Positions 1 to 11,600 of a stretch of 64,000 bases of DNA are shown piece by piece. Position 1 is the stretch's first letter. The number at the start of each line of letters is the position of its first letter. Position numbers and translations under genes: made by a program. Source of the stretch: Combretum micranthum (taxonomy: Eukaryota > Streptophyta > Magnoliopsida > Myrtales > Combretaceae); contig JAMXBD010001241.1 in assembly GCA_024138025.1 (NCBI GenBank), forward strand, positions 124,001-188,000, given 5' to 3'. The notes beneath the pieces are model-generated. The model did no database searches and was not told where the DNA came from. It saw nothing but the letters and a program-made list of their open reading frames with translations.

Positions 1-964
1 GTCCTAAAATAAAATTCTGCAGCCATAATGCGTGAATTGTAGCCTCATAACAAGCTACAAATTCCACTTCCATGGTAGATGAAGCAATGACGGATTGTTT
101 GACACTTTTCCAAGATATTGGTCCTCCAGATAATAGGAACAAATAGCCAAATGTTGATTTCTTACTGTAAACACATCTAGCAAAATCTAAATCTGAATAT
201 CTAATCACTTCAAAATGATTAGACCTCTTATAAGTGAGCATGTAGTTTTTCATTACTTGTAAATATCTTAACACTTTCTTTGTGGTTTTCCAATGATCAA
301 TATTGGGATTAATTTGGTATCTACCCAGCATTCCCACTGCAAAACTAATGTCAAGTCTTATATAAGTCTATAAGTAAATCAAACTGCCCACAATAGATAC
401 TTACGGAATCGATTTCATTTCCTTACATTCTACATCATTTTTTGGACATTGCATTAGAGTACACTTATCTCCCTTTTGAACAGGGACTATTCTTGCTGAG
501 CATTTACTCATATTGAATTTCTCAAGAATTTTCTTGATATAAGTTTTCTGAGACAATCCTATCAATCCTTTACACCTGTTACGGAATATTGAAATTCCAA
601 TCACATAAGATGCCTCTCCCATATCTTTCATTTCAAAATTCTTAGAAAGAAATTCTTTAGTCTTATGCAACAAACCTAAACCATTATCAGCAAGTAAAAT
701 ATCATCGACATATAGAACCATAAATATAAACCTACTCCCACTGATCTTTCGGTAGGTACACCAATCAACAATGGTTTCTTTAAAACCAAAAGATGTGATG
801 ATATTATTAAACTTAATATACCATTGCATGGAAACTTGTTTAAGCCCATATATTGATTTCTTCAATTTACACACCATACTTTCTTTTCCTTTCATGGAAA
901 AACCTTTAGGTTGATTCATATAAACTTCCACTTCAAGATCCTCATTCAAAAAGACTGTTTTCAC
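1..964 (-). pseudogene. copia reverse transcriptase and RNase H remnant
   Basis: Copies the element RNA into DNA in intact elements. The longest open stretch (401-964) shows the copia RT block KTVFLNEDLEVEVYM, then the SIYGLKQ motif and the catalytic YVDD. Downstream, a few bases out of frame or past a stop, come an RT C-terminal block resembling the copia GSLIYL motif, RNase H residues around SDLDFARC, and the ASSTMEVEFVACYEA block with its acidic residue. The catalytic aspartates of YVDD are kept but the frame is interrupted near 370-400. The left edge of the window cuts RNase H near its C-terminus. Confidence 0.92.
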
Positions 965-1201
965 ATCTATTTAGTGTAGCTCTAAATCAAAATGAGCCAC
1001 TAAAGACAAAATTATTCTCAATGAATCTTTCTTTGAGACAGGTGAAAAGGTTTCTTTATAATTAATACCATTTTCCTAAATATAACCTTTGGCAACAAGT
1101 CTACCTTTATATCATACAACATTACTTTTTGAGTCATGCTTAGTCTTGAAGATCCATTTAAAATCAACTCGTTTAGAACATTCTAGCAAGTCTATAAGAG
1201 C

Positions 1202-1564
1202 CTAGACATTGTTTTGAACCATTGATTTCAACTCCTCTTTCATTGCATCAATCCATTTTTCAGACTCATCATCTTTTATTGCTTGTGAAAATAAAACAAA
1301 ATCATTATCAATGCCACAATCAAATTCAGACTCTTGTAAATAAATCACATAATCATCAGAGATAGCTAACATTCTAACCCTTATAGTTTTATTTAAAGCT
1401 ATTCCAACTGGTTCATTTACATTAATTGGTGGTAAGTTAGGTTCTTCATGGGATACCACTTCATTATCCAAATGTTGTTCTTGATTATTTTGTTCTTCTA
1501 TTACAGGAAAAGCATTTGGTGTGGTCATGGATTTAGGAACATTCAAGGGTAATGGAACATTCAC
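1202..1564 (-). pseudogene. copia integrase-RT linker remnant
   Basis: Open stretch encoding the proline- and acid-rich spacer between integrase and RT. It ends in the copia-typical block with AISDDYVIYLQESEFD and then a SEKWIDAMKEELKSM motif that marks the start of the RT domain. Positions 965-1201 continue into the RT N-terminus in other frames. It is a fragment of the same element as its neighbours. Confidence 0.8.
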
Positions 1565-1810
1565 CCTTATTTCATTAATGTCTACAACTCTATTTTTAGC
1601 ACTCCTACTAACCTCACCATCCTCTAAACATTTGGCATTGGTTGTCTCTATAATTGTAAGACTATGGTTTAGACAATATAACCTATACCTTTTGGATTTC
1701 TCTAGATAACAATAAAGTAACCACTAACTATTTGAGAGTCTAATTTCTTTTCATGTGCATTATAAACTTGTGCTTCCGCAAGACAACCCTAAATAGACAC
1801 ATGTCTCAAG

Positions 1811-2419
1811 CTAGGTTTCCTTTTTAGTCCCAAACTCAAAAGGAGTTTTAGGAACTCCTTTACTAAGAACCCTATTTAACAGATACACAATAGGTTTAAG
1901 AGCATTCATCCACAAATTTTTAGGTAAAGTAGAATTACACATCATACTTATAACCATATTAATTAACGTTCTATTTCTTCTTTCTACCTCATCGTTTTGT
2001 TGAGGTGTGCCTGGCATAGTATATTTTGCACATATGCCATGATTTTTGAGGAATTTTGAAATTGGACTAGGACACTATCTTGATTCATCATACTTTCCAT
2101 AATATTCATAACCTCTATCAGACCTTGCTATTTTCACTTTTCTATCTAATTGCCTCTCAACTTCCTTTACAAACACCTAAGGGCATTTACAGCTTAAGAT
2201 TTTTCATGAAGCAAATAGATATAGCCATAACGTGAAAATCATCTATGAAGGTGATGAAGTACTTTTCTCCATTAAAGGAAAAAGTGTCAAAAGGTTCACA
2301 TATATCAATGTGCATTATCTCAAGAAACTAGTTGCTTCTTGTGGCTCCTTTCTTGTTATGTGTGGTTTGCTTACCCTTATGCAGTCCATGTATAAACCAA
2401 GATTAATAAAATCTAGACT
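1811..2419 (-). pseudogene. copia integrase catalytic core remnant
   Basis: The integrase core of the element. The open part (1811-2017) starts with MPGTPQQNDEVERRNRTL, which carries the third acidic residue of the DDE triad, and continues through a segment ending VPKTPFEFGTKK. Reading upstream in shifted frames (2018-2419) I can see a first aspartate in HIDICEPFD, then FIDDF, and the second in a RSDRGYEYY-like block. Several stops and at least two shifts separate these pieces. Confidence 0.85.
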
Positions 2420-2992
2420 CTATAGAATCTCATTCTTTACCAATCTTTGTAACCTTTCTTTGAATATGTGACCCAAATGTTTATGCCACAAGTAAGCTGA
2501 GTTTTCATTTGCTAAACTACTTTTCATTCCAATATTATGATTAACAGTAAATAAGGATTCAAAAAAAACATCAAGTCTCAATTTATGTAATTCATCCACA
2601 AGCATTATATAACCAATGAAAGAGCCATCCTTATATAAATTGAAACAACCATATCCAACCATAAAAGTATATCCACTAACATCAAGTCTAGAAATAGAAA
2701 CTAAATTTCTAGAAATTGAAGGTACATAGAGAGTGTTCATTAGATCCAAGGGATGACTAGTATCTGATATAAGCCTATAAGTAGCTATGCCTTCAATCAA
2801 GGCCTTCATGCGATTCCCCATGAATAGAAAGTTGTTAGTTTGGCTTATGGTTTGGATTGCAAGGAATCCCTGCATAATATTAGACACATGAGTAGTAGCA
2901 CTAGAATCAAACCACCAAGTATTAGAAGGAACTTTAGATAAGTTTGATTCAAAGCATACAAAAACATAATCTATACCTTTCTTTTCAAACAA
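2420..2992 (-). pseudogene. copia protease and GAG-pre-integrase remnant
   Basis: A 190-codon open stretch. Near its N-terminus is a WWFDSSATTHVS block, the copia aspartic protease active site, with Ser where the usual D-S/T-G triad has Gly. The C-terminal part has YLWHKHLGH, the His-containing start of the GAG-pre-integrase zinc-binding domain. Its upstream frame reads through the boundary at 2999 into the TSD, and it continues in the same frame at 6626 once the inserted LTR is ignored. Confidence 0.88.
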
Positions 2993-2994
2993 AG

Positions 2995-2999
2995 CCTTA
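2995..2999. repeat. TSD of solo LTR A, left copy
   Basis: The bases cctta directly before the TG at 3000; the same five bases follow the terminal CA at 6625. A 5-bp TSD is normal for LTR-retrotransposon integration. Confidence 0.85.
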
Positions 3000-3611
3000 T
3001 GTCATGCCCCATAAGGTACCTTAAACGTAACAGTCCACCACATACCATATAAGATTCCCGAATTACCTCTTTAGTCCTTCGAGAGCCTTATATAGATGTA
3101 AGGCGTACCTTTAGACACAATAGAGTACAAGTCCAAATGGAGATAAAAGCTTAATTTGGCATGTATTAGCAGTAGGATATAATTCATGAAACATAAATAA
3201 ATATTACATAATCTAAGCGGCATTCTCCCGCAAAAGAATAATTAACGGTCTTATACAGTCATCCAAGTCTTAGAAGTTTCCTATGGAAGTCTAATACAGA
3301 AATTTCAACTTCTAGGGGAAACTCCTAGCTTCTGTACCTGTTCAGCCGGGTCACGTCTCCTAAGCCACAAATGGGATAGCTACAAAAGGAATGGACTGTA
3401 GGGACGTAAGCTAACTAGCTTAGTGAGCGTAATCTTTCACAATAACATTCATGTCACGACAATTCAAGCAAGTTATTAATCAAGCAAGTGGGTGCATCAA
3501 ACACGTGAGTTCAACATACATATGACCAACCGGAAATCATATGTGGATGGAATTACGCCCTCCATCTCGGGTTAGCAGATTAACGACTACTGCGGTACTA
3601 ACAATATGCTG

Positions 3612-3863
3612 TTTATGGTTCACGGTTAACCTACGATTATTCGATATCATTTATGGTTCACGATTAACCTACGATTATTCGATATCGTTTATGGTTCACG
3701 ATTAACCTACGATTATTTGATATCGTTTATGGTTCACGATTAACCTACGATTATTTGATATCGTTTATGGTTCACGATTAACCTACAATTATTCGATATC
3801 GTTTATGGTTCACGATTAACCTACGATTATTCGATATCGTTTATGGTTCATGATTAACCTACA
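3612..3863. repeat. 38-bp tandem repeat, about 6.5 copies
   Basis: Units start tttatggttca at 3612, 3650, 3688, 3726, 3764, 3802 and 3840. Spacing is exactly 38 bp and copies are nearly identical. Each carries a gattattcgatatcg segment. It lies in the distal third of solo LTR A, where other family members have different short tandem repeats. Confidence 0.95.
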
Positions 3864-5954
3864 AATGCTAATGCTCCTTCCCATTATGATATGCACGTGT
3901 CAAGTTTGCATTAGTCCAAGTAGAGGATTAAGTCATTTTATTTAGGCGATCAAACAATTTCTCAGACAATCCATTATAGCCAACTACACAACCAAAGTTT
4001 ATCACCCGGTTTCAATATTCTTAATTTAAGTTCTCACATCATCATCAATCATATAATTTCCCATTAAACCCCATCATTCGTATTCCATTCATCAGGCCTA
4101 CATTCTAGTGCACTAATTAACAAGCACATACAATAAATGAATCGGGAAGAAAAACTCACTCCGCCATAGGTTCGCCTTTCTTCTAGTAATAGTAATCCGG
4201 AGGTAAAGATTCAACGTCCTCGGGTTCTCCTATACACATAAGAAATACCCTAATAAGTATTCTACCAACTTAGAATACTAAAACTCTAAGAAAACTTAGT
4301 AAAATCGGAATTAGCATCATTTTCGAAGTTCTGTTTTAAAATGGCCATAACTCGGTCGTTTTAAGTAGGAATTTTTTCAAAAATTTTATACTGATTTCTA
4401 TCTACTTCGGAAGAGCTTTCTAATTATGAAGTTTAAATCAAGTTTTGAAAATATCTAAGCCTCGGAAATGAGGGATCAGATCTGTACAGTGGGTACATTG
4501 ATTCAAAAAATGCGGTTTTCATGAATGCACTTGAGATTCCTAAGTATAAAATGAAACTAAATACCATGGTAATGATTTTTCCTATCATGAATGTCATGAT
4601 ATGAACTCTAATGAGCCCAAGTTCTTATAACTTTTTAGACTTAAAGAAATTTAATAAACTTTTTTGTAGAAAACCACTTCATGCTATTGTTTAACAAGTG
4701 AGTTTACTACACTTGGTCACACCTACATATTACAAGGATTTTCTTTAGGAAAACTCCACTTTGTTTAAAGAAATTTTGACCCTCATATTAGTTATATCCT
4801 AAGGCCTTTATTTCTTTAATAAAATCTTTATTTATAAACTTTTAAGTGGGTCTTTTACTAGGGTGGTTTCAAAAATGCGAATTTAGAAAATTCCATTTTC
4901 AAGTTGATTCCTTTAAGAAAAATGTATTTTATACTTAAAACTTTAAGTATTTATTTTACCTATACCCTAAGGACTTCATTTATTTAAGAAAATACCATTT
5001 TTGAGGTTGGAAAAATAGTGTTTTCTAACAATCTATCCATTATTACGAATTTTGTCTACAAGACTTTTAGCTCAAAACTTCTATTGGATTTCATCTCTTG
5101 TTTCCAACATTTTCTTTAGTAAAAACTCATTCAGACTCATGAAAAATATCACCAAACAATATCTATTACCTATAGGCTTCATTTTTCTTGAGAAATATAT
5201 GTTTAGAAGTTGATAAATGTGTTTTTATCCTAGGTTTCTAAAGTCATCCGAATTTACACAAGTTTATTTCTTGAAAAGTATTCTCCTTTTTGAATTTATT
5301 AACTCATCTACTTATAGATCTATATACTAAGAAGGTTATTTACTAAAGACAAAAACATTAAAGACCATTAATGTACATAGACTCAAAATAATGATGAGAT
5401 CTTAAATGCCTACATGAACAAGAGTAGTAAAATGATAGATCTACTATATCAAATGCTTAAATGAGTTTTGAAAACATAAAAACTACATTTTTATAAAAGA
5501 TCTTTTGTTCAAAACACTTTTTGATGGATAAACATAAAGCTTTTGGCATGAAAGCTCCTTTAAATGTTAGATCTACTTTGTAATGGTTCGGTATTCTTGT
5601 TTTGATATTTCCTTGTCCCTAGCAAGAGCTCATGGGGTCCTTTGGTTGGAAATATCTAAGAATCACTTAGCCATAACAAAGATCTATGAGTGGAAGGAGT
5701 AAAAGCTTACTTACTTGAAGTAAAATAGGAGATGGAAAGAAGAAATGGAAGTTGTGTGTGTGTGTGTGGGGGGGACAAAAGCTCACGGCAAGGGAGGGGA
5801 AATGGGGGAGGATTTTGAGAGCTTTTCACTTTTGTAAAGTTTGCAAAATGAGAGAATGAAGAAAGAGAGGAAAATGTAGCTTATATATATATATAATGGA
5901 ATTAGGTTAAAATGGGATAAAATAACTTTAAAAAAATCACAAATTGGAGCTTGT

Positions 5955-5956
<2 letters not shown>

Positions 5957-5995
<39 letters not shown>
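5957..5995. repeat. 39-base G homopolymer
   Basis: An uninterrupted run of 39 G on the plus strand (C on the LTR sense strand), in the transcribed leader part of solo LTR A. The related inverted copy near 10290 has only a short C-rich patch here. It could be a real slippage expansion or an assembly artefact. Confidence 0.9.
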
Positions 5996-5998
<3 letters not shown>

Positions 5999-6625
5999 GC
6001 GGTTTTAAGCTTATGGAGGGGGGAAAAAGAGTTTGATTTTTACTTTATTTGATTGATTTAACTTTGATGTGTAATTGTCATAACTTGTTGGAAAGTTAAG
6101 GGACAAAATCCTTTGAAAAGGGGAGATGATTGAGTGATGGTAAGAGTTGAAATATAGAGTGTGCAAATAGGTAGTATAGGTGGTACTTGTGAATAGTGAA
6201 GAATAGTAGACAAGACAATTTAATTTCCGGTAGTAAGGAAATACGAATAAAAAGGCTATAACTGTATTTTTCATAAGCCGGAAAATTATGAAATCTATAT
6301 TTTTGAAATCCTCATTTTATTTCGATTCAAATGAGTACTCATAAGTAAATTTTTGAAATTCTAGTTCCGAGGCACGCTTTTCTATAATGGGTCTCGGGAT
6401 GACCCGAAATTGAAATTTTCTTAAAATTTGATATTTTCTTGGTTTGAAATATAATTAAGAACCATATTCAAAATTAAATTTTCTTATAAAAGTTTCTTAA
6501 TTGGAAACCGAGGAAAAGCCGAAATTAGGGTTCCTAGTTCTCACTCCAGACTTAAGCTATTCGGTTTAGGGTTTTGGTTTCCGGTTCTAGGGTTATCTTG
6601 GCTACTTGAAAAACCGAGGTTTACA

Positions 6626-6699
6626 CCTTACGTTTGGAAACATCCTTTTGATAATGTCCTTCCTTCTTACAAGAGTGACATTTATCTACCTTTGGTCCC
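6626..6699 (-). pseudogene. copia gag zinc knuckle fragment
   Basis: Reads on the minus strand as a CCHC nucleocapsid knuckle: C-X2-C-X4-H-X4, with Val where the final Cys should be, so metal binding is likely lost. It is isolated between two solo LTR insertions: LTR A to its left (2999/6626) and LTR 1 to its right (6700). Its upstream gag codons are found at 21300-21980 on the plus strand. The frame is conserved across both insertion points. Confidence 0.85.
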
Positions 6700-7491
6700 T
6701 GTCATACCCCAACAGTACTCTAAACGTGATAGCCCACTGTATAAAATATTAAAACTTGAGAACGGCTACCTTAGTTACTTGGAAGCTTTCATATTGGTAT
6801 AAGGCGTACGTTCACAACAAGGAAGACGGTGGAGTTATGCATTTTAAGATAATGGCAGCGGAACATACAAAACAATACTTAATATAATTCATCAAATATA
6901 AAGGTCATACAACTTCTACAAGGCATTTCCTTAATAAGTCTTCATAATAACATAATCTTACTAGGACTAACTAAAACTAGAAGATTTTAAAGGAAATCTA
7001 ATCTAAGTCTTCAAATAGAATTCCTCCAAAAGCTTCCTAAAACATAAGTTCTACCCGAACAGTCAAGGTGCTCTTGGGTACAAAACAAAGATCCTACAAC
7101 ATTAGAAATCTATTGGGGAATAAGCATAACTGGCTTAATGAGATAATCCTTACGCAAAAGTACTCATAAAAAACATCCAAACAAGTCTATTAAACAAACA
7201 TATGAAATGCAACAACCATATGATCAAACAATACATACGACTATCCAGCTTCGTATGTAGAATAGATTTATCCCTCCATTGTGGGTTAGAGAATGCTTTG
7301 AATGGGTCATAATCGACCTCCTTAATATTTACGTGCATCTTAGTTCCAATCAATCGTACTACTAGTCATCGGGCTTTCTTTACCCAAAGTGATCGATCTG
7401 GCTAGGCTACACTATGAGGTCGTATTCTCTTAACGTCCTAATTCCTCAAGATGTAGCTGGACAGTTTACCTTTCTGGTCCTACGTTGAGGA
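6700..7491 (-). mobile_element. solo LTR 1, first fragment (3' end)
   Basis: The 3'-terminal part of a long-family LTR inserted in the copia gag. It starts tgtcatacccc at 6700. The five plus-strand bases before it (gtccc) are the reverse complement of gggac at 21976-21980, which precedes the other end of the same LTR. It is interrupted at 7492 by solo LTR 2, continues at 15478-17677, and its 5' part is at 21981-22709 in opposite orientation. Confidence 0.75.
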
Positions 7492-8676
7492 TGTCACGCC
7501 CCAAAGGGTACCCAAAACGCGATAGTCCACCACACTCGATATTTAAACTTAAGTATGACAACCTTAGTCATCCCATAAGTTTACATATCGGGTGTAAGGT
7601 GTACTTGCACAACTTTTAGGATCACACTTTGAATCGAATAGTCTAAAGAAGGCATACATTAGCATTAAGAATAGAAATCATAACGAGATAAATAAGTTAA
7701 GTCTTCACAGAAGTCAAGGGGGCATATCCCCGCCAAAAAAAAAAATAATGGAAGTCTATCCGGTCTAAAACCATATTACAAACATTAGGATTACGTTAAA
7801 GAGATTTTTCTAGAAGTCCATGCCTCTAGCTAGATCCTGACTTCTTCAAAAGCTCCTGTATCCAAAAGATAACCTTGTAAAATAAGTTTTCTCGGAACAA
7901 CCAAAAATAGGAACACCACAATAAAACTATCGGGGTGTAAGCTACAGGCTTAGTGAGATTCAATTCCAAATATTTAATACTCAACGATAGTATATCTCAA
8001 ACAAGTTATTAGTAGCCATATGAAATGCACAAACACATGAGCATACAATACATAAGACCATCCGAAAATCTTATGTTGAATGGATTTACGCCCTCCATTC
8101 GGGGTTAGGTGTTTCAGGCCCATACGGCCATCATTTAAATACTTCTCACTTTTATATGGTTGATACAGGTGCCCATCCACCACGTTTAAATTTTTACTGT
8201 GGTTTTATACAGTACCCCACAGCACATTTCAAATTTCAGCCCATCCACCAACAACCGAGTTTACAAGCCCCTCGTTGCCTGAATTACTATGCCTTCTTCC
8301 TACAAAGGTATAATAACCCATGCAATGTGATTCACTATGTGATATGCATGTACAGTTTATTCATATAATTGTGGCATATTAATTGGGCAGATTAAGTGCG
8401 ATCGTAGAGAAGTTCAGACAATCCAAGTCTACACTAGCTCATACAATGATTTATCAACAAGTCTCGTCTCGATATACTTATCATTCATTCAACCAAGATT
8501 ATGTCACAATCATCTAAATTTTATCTTTTCCTAATTCTAGTGCCACTACGATTACAAGCACATACGTGAGCATAACTATTTAAGAAATGAACTCACTCGG
8601 CCATGGAGAGAAATCCACTAGTCGCAGTAGTCCTTGGGGAGTGGAAATCCATCCTCCAATTCACCTAAGTACAAGG
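7492..8676 (-). mobile_element. solo LTR 2, first fragment
   Basis: Left part of a long-family LTR, starting tgtcacgcccc at 7492 and preceded by TSD gagga (7487-7491). It is split by solo LTR 3, which duplicated caagg (8672-8676 and 13167-13171). The second fragment is 13172-15472, followed by gagga at 15473-15477. Without the insertion the LTR is about 3,486 bp, which fits the family. It contains a conserved ctcactcggccatgg block near 8594-8608. Confidence 0.85.
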
Positions 8677-11600
8677 TGTAAGCCTCGGAAAATTTCAGTA
8701 AATAATTCTAAGATGAACTTCGAAAATAAACCCTAAAAATCACTCCAAATTAAAACCGAATTTCGACAAGTCCTAAATCACGAACGAATTTAGAAACTTC
8801 TTAATCTTGAGAAAATGAAAATCTTTAAACAATAAAATAAGAACTCAGTGGTCTTCAAATTCAAGACCACGACGTACAAAAAATTCCATATTTAACTCCG
8901 ACTTATAAAAACGGGTAATATAAAGCTAAAAAACAAATTATTAAAAGCAAATAACGATTAACTTTCGAAATATAACTCAATCCAAGAATTCCGAAAACAC
9001 CAAAGAGATATTAATTACTTACAAAAATAAAATTTAAAATAAATTTCTCAAATTAAATATGTTGTATAAACATAAATATCAGTTTCCAAATTGGCAAAGG
9101 TCTAAATCGAAAAATCATCCAGAAACCTAACCGGGAATACAATAGTGTAAGTCCGGCAATCTAGCGCCCTAACCTACAGACGAGAGTAGTTAATTATATA
9201 GAATTAACTCATAGTAATATAAGTTCGTTTATAATTATCAGATGGTAATTTTTGCCTATTTCGAACCCGTTCGGATATAGACTTCGAAAAGCGTATCCCG
9301 GGGCTCGAGATATAAAAAATATACCATTAGTACCGTTAGACTCGTAATTCCACGAGATTTCTAAATATATCAGTTATATAATTTTTCGGGTTATAAAAGT
9401 TTAGTTATAACCTTTTTATCGTATTTTCATTTATACCGGTAATTGATTAGTCTTTTGCACTATTCATTTTATTTCATTACACAATTTTATTTTTTTATAA
9501 TGTATACCCCGGGTTTCCTAGTAATCGAGTAAACTTCGGAAACCGGAAAATGAAACCCTAAACCGGTTTAGTTAAAGCTTTGTGAGAAAGACTTAGAAAC
9601 CCTGTATCCGGCTTTTCTTCGGTTTCATATCAAAAGAAATTTGTAAAATAATTTAATATGGAATATTGTTTCAAAGTATTGTAAACTGGTTTTTCAAGTA
9701 ACAAAGATAACTCAAGAACCGGAAACCAAAACCCTAAACCGGGATAGCTTAAGACTGGAGTGAGAACTAGGAACCCTAATTCCGGCTTTTCCTCGGTTTC
9801 CAATTAAGAAAATTTTATAAGAAAATTCAATTTTGAATATAGTTCTTGATTATATTTCAAACCAAGAAAAGATCAGATTTTGAGAAAATTTCAATTCCGG
9901 TTCATCCCGGGACCCATTATAGAAAAGCATGCCCCGGAACTAGAATTTCAAAAATTTACTTATGAATACTCATTTGAATCGAAATAAAATAAGGATTTCA
10001 AAAATATAAATTTCATAATTTTCCGGCTTACGAAAAATACAGTTATAACCTTCTTATTCGTATTTTTCTTACTACCGGTAATTAAGTTGTCTTGATTACT
10101 ATTCATTACTATTCACAAGTACAACCTATGACTACCTATTTGTACACCCTACACTTGCAACACTTACCATCACTCAATCACTTCCTTTTCAAAGACTTTT
10201 TGTCTCTTAAATATTATTTCAATTTATGACAAATTGTACTCATTTCCATCAAAACAAGTTAAATCAAAATCAAATCTTCTCCTCCTCCCCATGCATTGGT
10301 CGGCGTGAAACCCCCTCCAACAAGCTCCATTTTGCAATTTTTTTAAAATTATTTTAGTCTCATTTAACCTAATTCCATTTAATATATAAGCTACTTTTTC
10401 TCTCTCTTTTCTCATTCTTTCACTTTCAAACTTTCCAAAAGGTAAATGCTCTCAAAATCCTCTCCCCCTCCACACTCTTTGCCGTGAGCTTCAAGCTCAC
10501 ACACAAACACACACAAAAAAATTTTTCCTTCTTTTTGTCTTCTATTTCACTTAAAGTAAAAGCACCTTACTTCTTTATCTTTAGATCCTTGTAATGGCAA
10601 GGATATTCTTGGATATTTCCAACTAAAGGTCCCCATGATCTTGTGCTAGGGACAAGGAAATATCAAAACAAGAATACCAAACCATCACTAGTAGATCTTG
10701 TATTTTAAGGAGCTTTCATACCATAAGCTTTATGATTTTTCATCAAAAAGTGTTTTGAACAAAAAGATCTTTTATAAAAATGTATCTTTTATGTTTTCAA
10801 AACCTATTTAAGCATTTGATATAGTAGACCTATCAATTTACTACTCATATTCATGTAGGCATTTAAGATCTCATCTTTATTTGAGTTCATGTGCATTAAT
10901 GGTCTTCAGTACTTTTGTCCTTAGTAAATAACCTTTCTAGTATATAGATCTATAGGTAGATGAGTTAATAAAGTCAAAAAGGAAAACACTTTTCAAGAAA
11001 TGAACTTGTGTAAATTCGGATGACTTGAGAAACCTAGGTTAAAAACACTTTTACCAACTTCTAAACATATATTTTACAAGAAAAATGAAGCCTATAGGTG
11101 ATAGATAATGTTTGGTAATATTTTTCATGAGTCTAAATGAGTTTTTACCAAAGAAAATGTTGGAAACAAGAGATGAAGTCCAATAGAAGTTTTGAGCTAA
11201 AAGTCTTATAGGCAAAATTCGTAATAATAGATAGGTGATTAGAAAACACTAGTTTTCCAACTTCAAAAATGGGATTTTCTTAAATAAATGAAGTCCTTAG
11301 GGTATAGGTAAAATAGATACTTAAAGTTTTCAGTATAAAATACATTTTTCTTAAAGGAATCAACTTGAAAACGAAGTTTTCTAAATTCGGATTTTTGGAA
11401 CCACCCTAGTAAAAGACCCACTTAAAAGTTTATAAATAAAGATTTTATTAAAGAAATAAAGGCCTTAGGATATAACTTATATGAGGGTAAAAACTTCTTT
11501 AAACAAAATGGAGTTTTCTTAAAGAAAATTCTTGTAATAAGTAAGTGTGACCAAGTGTAGTAAACATACTTGTTAAACAATAGCATGAAATGGTTTTCTA

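Larger units (their letters stand above)
1..2999 (-). mobile_element. Ty1/copia pol region, degenerate
   Basis: This is the 3' two thirds of a Ty1/copia retrotransposon read on the minus strand. From right to left it carries protease, GAG-pre-integrase, integrase, reverse transcriptase and RNase H, which is the copia order (integrase before RT). The frame is broken by many stops and shifts, so it is a dead copy. The RNase H end runs off the left edge, so the 3' LTR is outside the window. The right border at 2999 is not the element's own end: a solo LTR is inserted at 3000, and the coding frame resumes at 6626 (zinc knuckle). The rest of gag and the PBS are displaced to 20187-21980 on the other strand. 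Domain calls are from visible motifs; lineage is not assigned. Confidence 0.93.
3000..6625 (-). mobile_element. solo LTR A, long-LTR family
   Basis: A 3,626-bp solo LTR. On the plus strand it starts tgtcatgcccc and ends gaggtttaca, flanked by the exact 5-bp TSD cctta. It is inserted in the copia frame between zinc knuckle and protease. The sense strand is minus, judged from a TATA-like run at about 5880-5896 read leftwards, followed by a pyrimidine-rich leader. No gag or pol lies inside. Ends of the form TGTAAAC...GGGGCATGACA with tRNA-Met primer use are known in Tekay/Del chromoviruses; the lineage is inference because no internal domain is present. It contains a 38-bp tandem array (3612-3863) and a 39-base G run. 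Confidence 0.85.

Noticed and set aside
2232..2471. 79-codon plus-strand frame
   Set aside because: Antisense of the copia integrase region.
3612..3863. Possible CRISPR array
   Set aside because: Units are directly adjacent with no spacers, and it is in a plant LTR.
5783..5998. Minus-strand frame starting with a run of 13 prolines
   Set aside because: Translation of the 39-base C run within an LTR; low complexity.
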